Origin: Mycobacterium sp. 1465703.0
GTDB lineage: Bacteria > Actinomycetota > Actinomycetes > Mycobacteriales > Mycobacteriaceae
Direction: 5' to 3'
Assembly (NCBI RefSeq): GCF_001672975.1
Contig: NZ_LZKU01000015.1
Location: 1 to 32,390 of the forward strand
Length of the DNA stretch: 32,390 bases
Part shown: piece by piece, positions 28,265 to 32,390 of the stretch
How positions within the stretch are numbered: position 1 is the first letter of the stretch
Layout: each line of letters opens with the position of its first letter
Position numbers and translations under genes: made by a program
The notes under the pieces: model-generated
The model's database searches: none
What the model was told of the DNA's origin: nothing
What the model saw: the letters and a program-made list of their open reading frames with translations, nothing else

Positions 28265-28696
28265 TCAGTCGTAGTCGTCGACGATCGCAGCGACCTGGAT
28301 CTCGACGCGCATCTTTGGACCCGCCAGCGCGGCGACGCCGATGCATGTCCACAGCGGTGCGCGGTCACCCATGCGTAGGCGGAATTGTTCGACCATGGTG
28401 TCGAGGTGCTCAGGCCCGATTTGGCCGTCCGCGTCCGGCAGGTGATACGAGTGCACGGTTATCACGTGGCGCCACGATGCTCCTGCTGTTGCCAATGTCC
28501 GTTCGACGTTGTCGAAGGCCTGAATGACTTCGTCGCGAACTGACTCCGGATAGCGCCAGTCGTCATCCCAACCTCCTTGACCGGCGGTCTCTACCCGGTT
28601 GCCGTAGCGAACAACCTGTGAGTAGTGAAAGTCCCGCCGCTGGCGTTCCCCATAGCCAGGCGTGACGGAAAATACCGGCTTATCCATGGGTGCCAT
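28265..28696 (-). CDS. RidA/YjgF-family protein
   Basis: A 143-residue RidA-type protein. The family core FDNVERTLATAGASWRHVITVHSYH, LWTCIGVAALAGPKMRVEIQVAAI is clear, and the arginine in MRVEIQVAAI occupies the position of the catalytic arginine in RidA deaminases that hydrolyse reactive enamine/imine intermediates. The first 30 residues are not typical, so the substrate may differ. The start is ATG 28696 (overlapping the end of the cyclase gene by 17 bases) or ATG 28687 (overlap of eight). Either way translation is probably coupled to the cyclase upstream. Confidence 0.88.
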   Translation of the reverse strand: MAPMDKPVFSVTPGYGERQRRDFHYSQVVRYGNRVETAGQGGWDDDWRYPESVRDEVIQAFDNVERTLATAGASWRHVITVHSYHLPDADGQIGPEHLDTMVEQFRLRMGDRAPLWTCIGVAALAGPKMRVEIQVAAIVDDYD

Positions 28697-30197
28697 CCGC
28701 TCGGTCGAGGCCGAACACCTCTGTGGGGGCTGACTTGCCCTTCAGTGCGTGAGCACCCCGGGCGGCAAGTCCGGGCGGTCGAGAAACCAAGGCGTCGACC
28801 GTTTGTTGGGTGAGAAGGACGGGGTCACCGGTGGTCTTGGTGAGCTGCTCGACACGGGCGGCGACGTTGACGGCGTCGCCTATCAGGGTGAACTCCAACT
28901 TGCCTCCGCCACCGATGGTTCCAGCGATCACCAAACCGGTGTTAACCCCGATACCGATCCGAAGCGCACCGTCGAAACGCTCGGCGACGAGGCGATGAAT
29001 CAGCACCGCCGCTCTTAGTGCGGCATCGGCATGATCGGCCAGTTCGTTCGGGGCGCCGAAGACGGCCAGTGCGCCGTCGCCGAGGAACTTGTTGACGTGC
29101 CCGCCGGCGTCGACGACGGCAGGCACAACGATCTCGAACAAGGCGTTGAGGCGGGCGACCGTGTCCTCGGCGGTATTGGCCTCCGCAAACGGGGTGAAGT
29201 CACGGACGTCGACAAACATCACCGTCACCTCGCGGCGTTCACCGGTGAACACGTCGTCACCCTGCTCGAGCAGACGCGCGGCCAGCGCCGGATCCACGTA
29301 GGTACCAAACGCCGTCTGAAGTCGTTGCCGCTCAGCCAAACCCGCCTGCATCCGGTTGAACGATGCCGCCAGCGCACCCAGGTCATCGTCCTGTACCACT
29401 GGCAAGCGTTGCGAATAGTCGCCAGCCGCGACTCGTTTGGTCCCTTCGGCGAGGTCGCGAATGGGCCGGAGGGAGGGCGAAATGATTCCGCCTACGGTGA
29501 TCGGCACCGCCAAGACCGTCCAAAAACATCCGATTGCAACAAAGAGCACCGGGACCTCACTGGCCCTACGCAGCAGGACCGCCAGCATCGCGCCCCCGAC
29601 GGCGAAGGTGAACAACGAGCCCAACACGGAGAGGTTTATCCACGTGGCAAATGTCGGACGAGAACGCGGAAGCGTGTCACCGAGCCCCGTATCGCCGCCG
29701 AGGGCGGCCCTGACCGGTCGCAATGCTCCCTGCACAGAGGTGTGCACACCGATCAGCGCCATGGCAATTCCCAAAGCCGCGCCCAGAATCCCGTACTGAA
29801 ATACCCGCGGCCTACTGGCCCCGGAAACCACACCGATAACCATCAAAAGCACTGCGGTCCAAACAGGTTCAAAAGCCAGTGCTCGAACTCCCGCCGCGCG
29901 AGTCCAGGTGTAGGTGTCCTGCAGTGCTTTCACACGATCGACCTCACGGCCGGCGGCCCACATTTGCGCCATGCGGAGCAGTGAGCTACCGGGACGAATC
30001 ACGACGCACGCGTTCAGCGCCACGGCGACACCGGTGATGAGGGCCGCCTCGGCGTAGTGATTCGACTGCTCGAAGGCGAGAACAAGAAACGAGAGAAGGA
30101 GGTAGACGGGCAACATGGGGCCGAACACAATTGCCCAGGCGGCCCACGAGTACCTCGCTCCGTGCCGATCCCACGCCCACTGCCAGATGCGGTCCAT
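28680..30197 (-). CDS. membrane-bound class III adenylate cyclase with HAMP domain
   Basis: A 505-residue protein. Hydrophobic segments occur at about 22-42, 50-68, 113-129, 137-152, 187-208 and 217-238 (roughly six helices). A HAMP linker follows (about 240-292) and then the cyclase domain (about 320-490). Metal-binding Asp330 (FVDVRDF) and Asp374 (FLGDGA), adenine-contacting Lys370, Asn444 and Arg448 (GDAVNVAAR) are all present, so it should be active. The position that binds adenine as Asp in animal enzymes is Thr437. The architecture is that of M. tuberculosis Rv1318c-Rv1320c. ATG 30197 is supported by the same N-terminus in the decayed copy; no ribosome binding site is visible. It is followed by RidA with overlap. 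Confidence 0.92.
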   Translation of the reverse strand: MDRIWQWAWDRHGARYSWAAWAIVFGPMLPVYLLLSFLVLAFEQSNHYAEAALITGVAVALNACVVIRPGSSLLRMAQMWAAGREVDRVKALQDTYTWTRAAGVRALAFEPVWTAVLLMVIGVVSGASRPRVFQYGILGAALGIAMALIGVHTSVQGALRPVRAALGGDTGLGDTLPRSRPTFATWINLSVLGSLFTFAVGGAMLAVLLRRASEVPVLFVAIGCFWTVLAVPITVGGIISPSLRPIRDLAEGTKRVAAGDYSQRLPVVQDDDLGALAASFNRMQAGLAERQRLQTAFGTYVDPALAARLLEQGDDVFTGERREVTVMFVDVRDFTPFAEANTAEDTVARLNALFEIVVPAVVDAGGHVNKFLGDGALAVFGAPNELADHADAALRAAVLIHRLVAERFDGALRIGIGVNTGLVIAGTIGGGGKLEFTLIGDAVNVAARVEQLTKTTGDPVLLTQQTVDALVSRPPGLAARGAHALKGKSAPTEVFGLDRADGTHG

Positions 30198-30207
30198 GCC
30201 TAAAACA

Positions 30208-30240
30208 AAACACCCCCGGCCGGATGAACCGGGGGTGTTT
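30208..30240 (-). terminator. intrinsic terminator of groES-groEL1
   Basis: A perfect 12-bp inverted repeat, AAACACCCCCGG (30208-30219) with CCGGGGGTGTTT (30229-30240), nine-base loop, lies 13 bases after the groEL1 stop codon. On the minus strand it is followed by a T-rich stretch (TGTTTTA). This is the strongest terminator-like hairpin I see in the window. It ends only about ten bases before the start codon of the cyclase gene on the same strand. Confidence 0.85.
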
Positions 30241-30253
30241 CGTCTAGCAACTC

Positions 30254-31873
<1,620 letters not shown>

Positions 31874-31953
31874 CAGGCTCCTTGTTTGAATGGTGGCGAC
31901 CCGCTTCGCCCGGCTTCGCCGCGCTTGCGATCGCCACTAGCCCCAAACGCATG

Positions 31954-31999
31954 CCGCCCCGGAAATCACCCGCGCAGGACGCGGGGATCGCCGGGGCGG
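31954..31999 (-). repeat. strong hairpin between groES and groEL1
   Basis: The outer stem CCGCCCCGG (31954-31962) pairs perfectly with CCGGGGCGG (31991-31999); an inner stem CCCGCG (31969-31974) pairs with CGCGGG (31980-31985), with the ATC/GAT pairs between them. The whole can form one long imperfect hairpin of about 18 bp. It is not followed by a long T run on the minus strand, so it is more likely a pause, partial terminator or RNA-processing site than a full terminator. It would lower groEL1 relative to groES. Confidence 0.65.
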
Positions 32000-32009
32000 A
32001 ACACGGTTC

Positions 32010-32312
32010 TTACTTGGAGACGACAGCCAGCACGTCGCGTGCCGACAGGATCAGGTACTCCTCGCCGTTGTACTTGATCTCGGTGCCGCCGTACTTGCTG
32101 TAGATGACGGTGTCGCCTTCCGAGACGTCCAGCGGGATGCGCTTCTCACCGTCTTCGTCCCACCGGCCGGGGCCGACTGCGACGACGGTGCCTTCCTGCG
32201 GCTTCTCCTTGGCGGTGTCGGGAATGACCAGACCGGACGCGGTCGTGGTCTCGGCCTCGTTGGCCTGCACGAGAATCTTGTCCTCGAGTGGCTTGATGTT
32301 CACCTTCGCCAC
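32010..32312 (-). CDS. groES: co-chaperonin GroES
   Basis: A 100-residue GroES of normal length. The start [14 protein letters not shown], the mobile loop with [21 protein letters not shown], and the C-terminal [30 protein letters not shown] are typical. GTG 32312 has GGAGGG eight bases upstream; an in-frame start at 32387 would add 25 unrelated residues. GroES caps the chaperonin ring and serves both GroEL1 and the unlinked GroEL2. It is the first gene of the groES-groEL1 operon. Confidence 0.97.
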   Translation of the reverse strand: MAKVNIKPLEDKILVQANEAETTTASGLVIPDTAKEKPQEGTVVAVGPGRWDEDGEKRIPLDVSEGDTVIYSKYGGTEIKYNGEEYLILSARDVLAVVSK

Positions 32313-32339
32313 GATTGGAGCCCTCCAGTGTTTGGGTCG

Positions 32340-32388
32340 GGTCCGGGACGCGCCCGGACCGGAGTTGACCGGGCGGTTCGGGGTCAAC
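32340..32388 (-). promoter_or_regulatory. groES leader with two inverted repeats
   Basis: Upstream of groES two inverted repeats are visible: GGTCCGGG (32340-32347)/CCCGGACC (32353-32360), and GTTGACC (32364-32370)/GGTCAAC (32382-32388). They lie in the presumed untranslated leader. The CIRCE element expected for HrcA control (CTAGCACTC-N9-GAGTGCTAG) does not occur in the visible part, so the promoter is probably beyond the window edge. Whether the repeats form RNA structure or protein sites is not known. Confidence 0.4.
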
Positions 32389-32390
32389 CC

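Overview
The window is high-GC DNA from a Mycobacterium. The evidence is the order and sequence of the conserved genes: imuB-imuA'-guaA, then an Rv3400/Rv3401-like pair, an Rv3405c/Rv3406-like pair, choD-guaB3-guaB2, an Rv3412-like gene, rsdA-sigD, an Rv3415c-like gene, whiB3 and groEL1-groES. This is the Rv3394c-Rv3418c stretch of M. tuberculosis, recalled from memory. Many gene-sized differences from that layout make a non-tuberculous species likely. I cannot name the species.

Left part (1-5.4 kb): the C-terminus of a KasA/KasB-like ketoacyl synthase, an FMN-dependent lactate 2-monooxygenase-type gene, the damage-inducible mutasome pair imuA'-imuB under a clear LexA box, and guaA. From 5.4 to 9.6 kb, where M. 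tuberculosis has phyA-idsA1-Rv3399, there is a HxlR-type regulator divergent from a three-gene operon (DHA2 drug exporter, NmrA-like reductase, SAM methyltransferase) joined by ATGA overlaps.

Middle (9.7-22.4 kb): a HAD phosphoglucomutase-like and GH65 phosphorylase-like pair that would process a disaccharide; a TetR repressor divergent from an alkylsulfatase-type dioxygenase with a three-half-site operator between them; choD; two IMP dehydrogenase-family genes that with guaA cover GMP synthesis; a DUF5319-type protein; sigD with its anti-sigma factor; an Rv3415c-like gene; and whiB3. The Rv3402c-Rv3404c genes and the vapBC47 pair of M. tuberculosis are absent.

Between whiB3 and groEL1, which are adjacent in M. 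tuberculosis, lie about 8 kb of accessory genes (22.4-30.2 kb). First comes a tightly overlapped trio: a DUF2231-Rieske membrane protein, a hemerythrin and a SodC-like lipoprotein that has lost copper and zinc ligands. Then come a HabA/styrene-oxide-isomerase-like membrane protein, an FAD monooxygenase divergent from a TetR protein with two tandem HTH domains, a DUF1345 membrane protein, a decayed adenylate cyclase remnant, a RidA-family gene, and an intact membrane adenylate cyclase. The redox trio next to whiB3 and the monooxygenase/mutase/tandem-TetR neighbourhood are the most interesting parts.

Right edge: groES-groEL1 with a strong hairpin between the two genes and an intrinsic terminator after groEL1. 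All functions are inferred from sequence reading; no database search was run.
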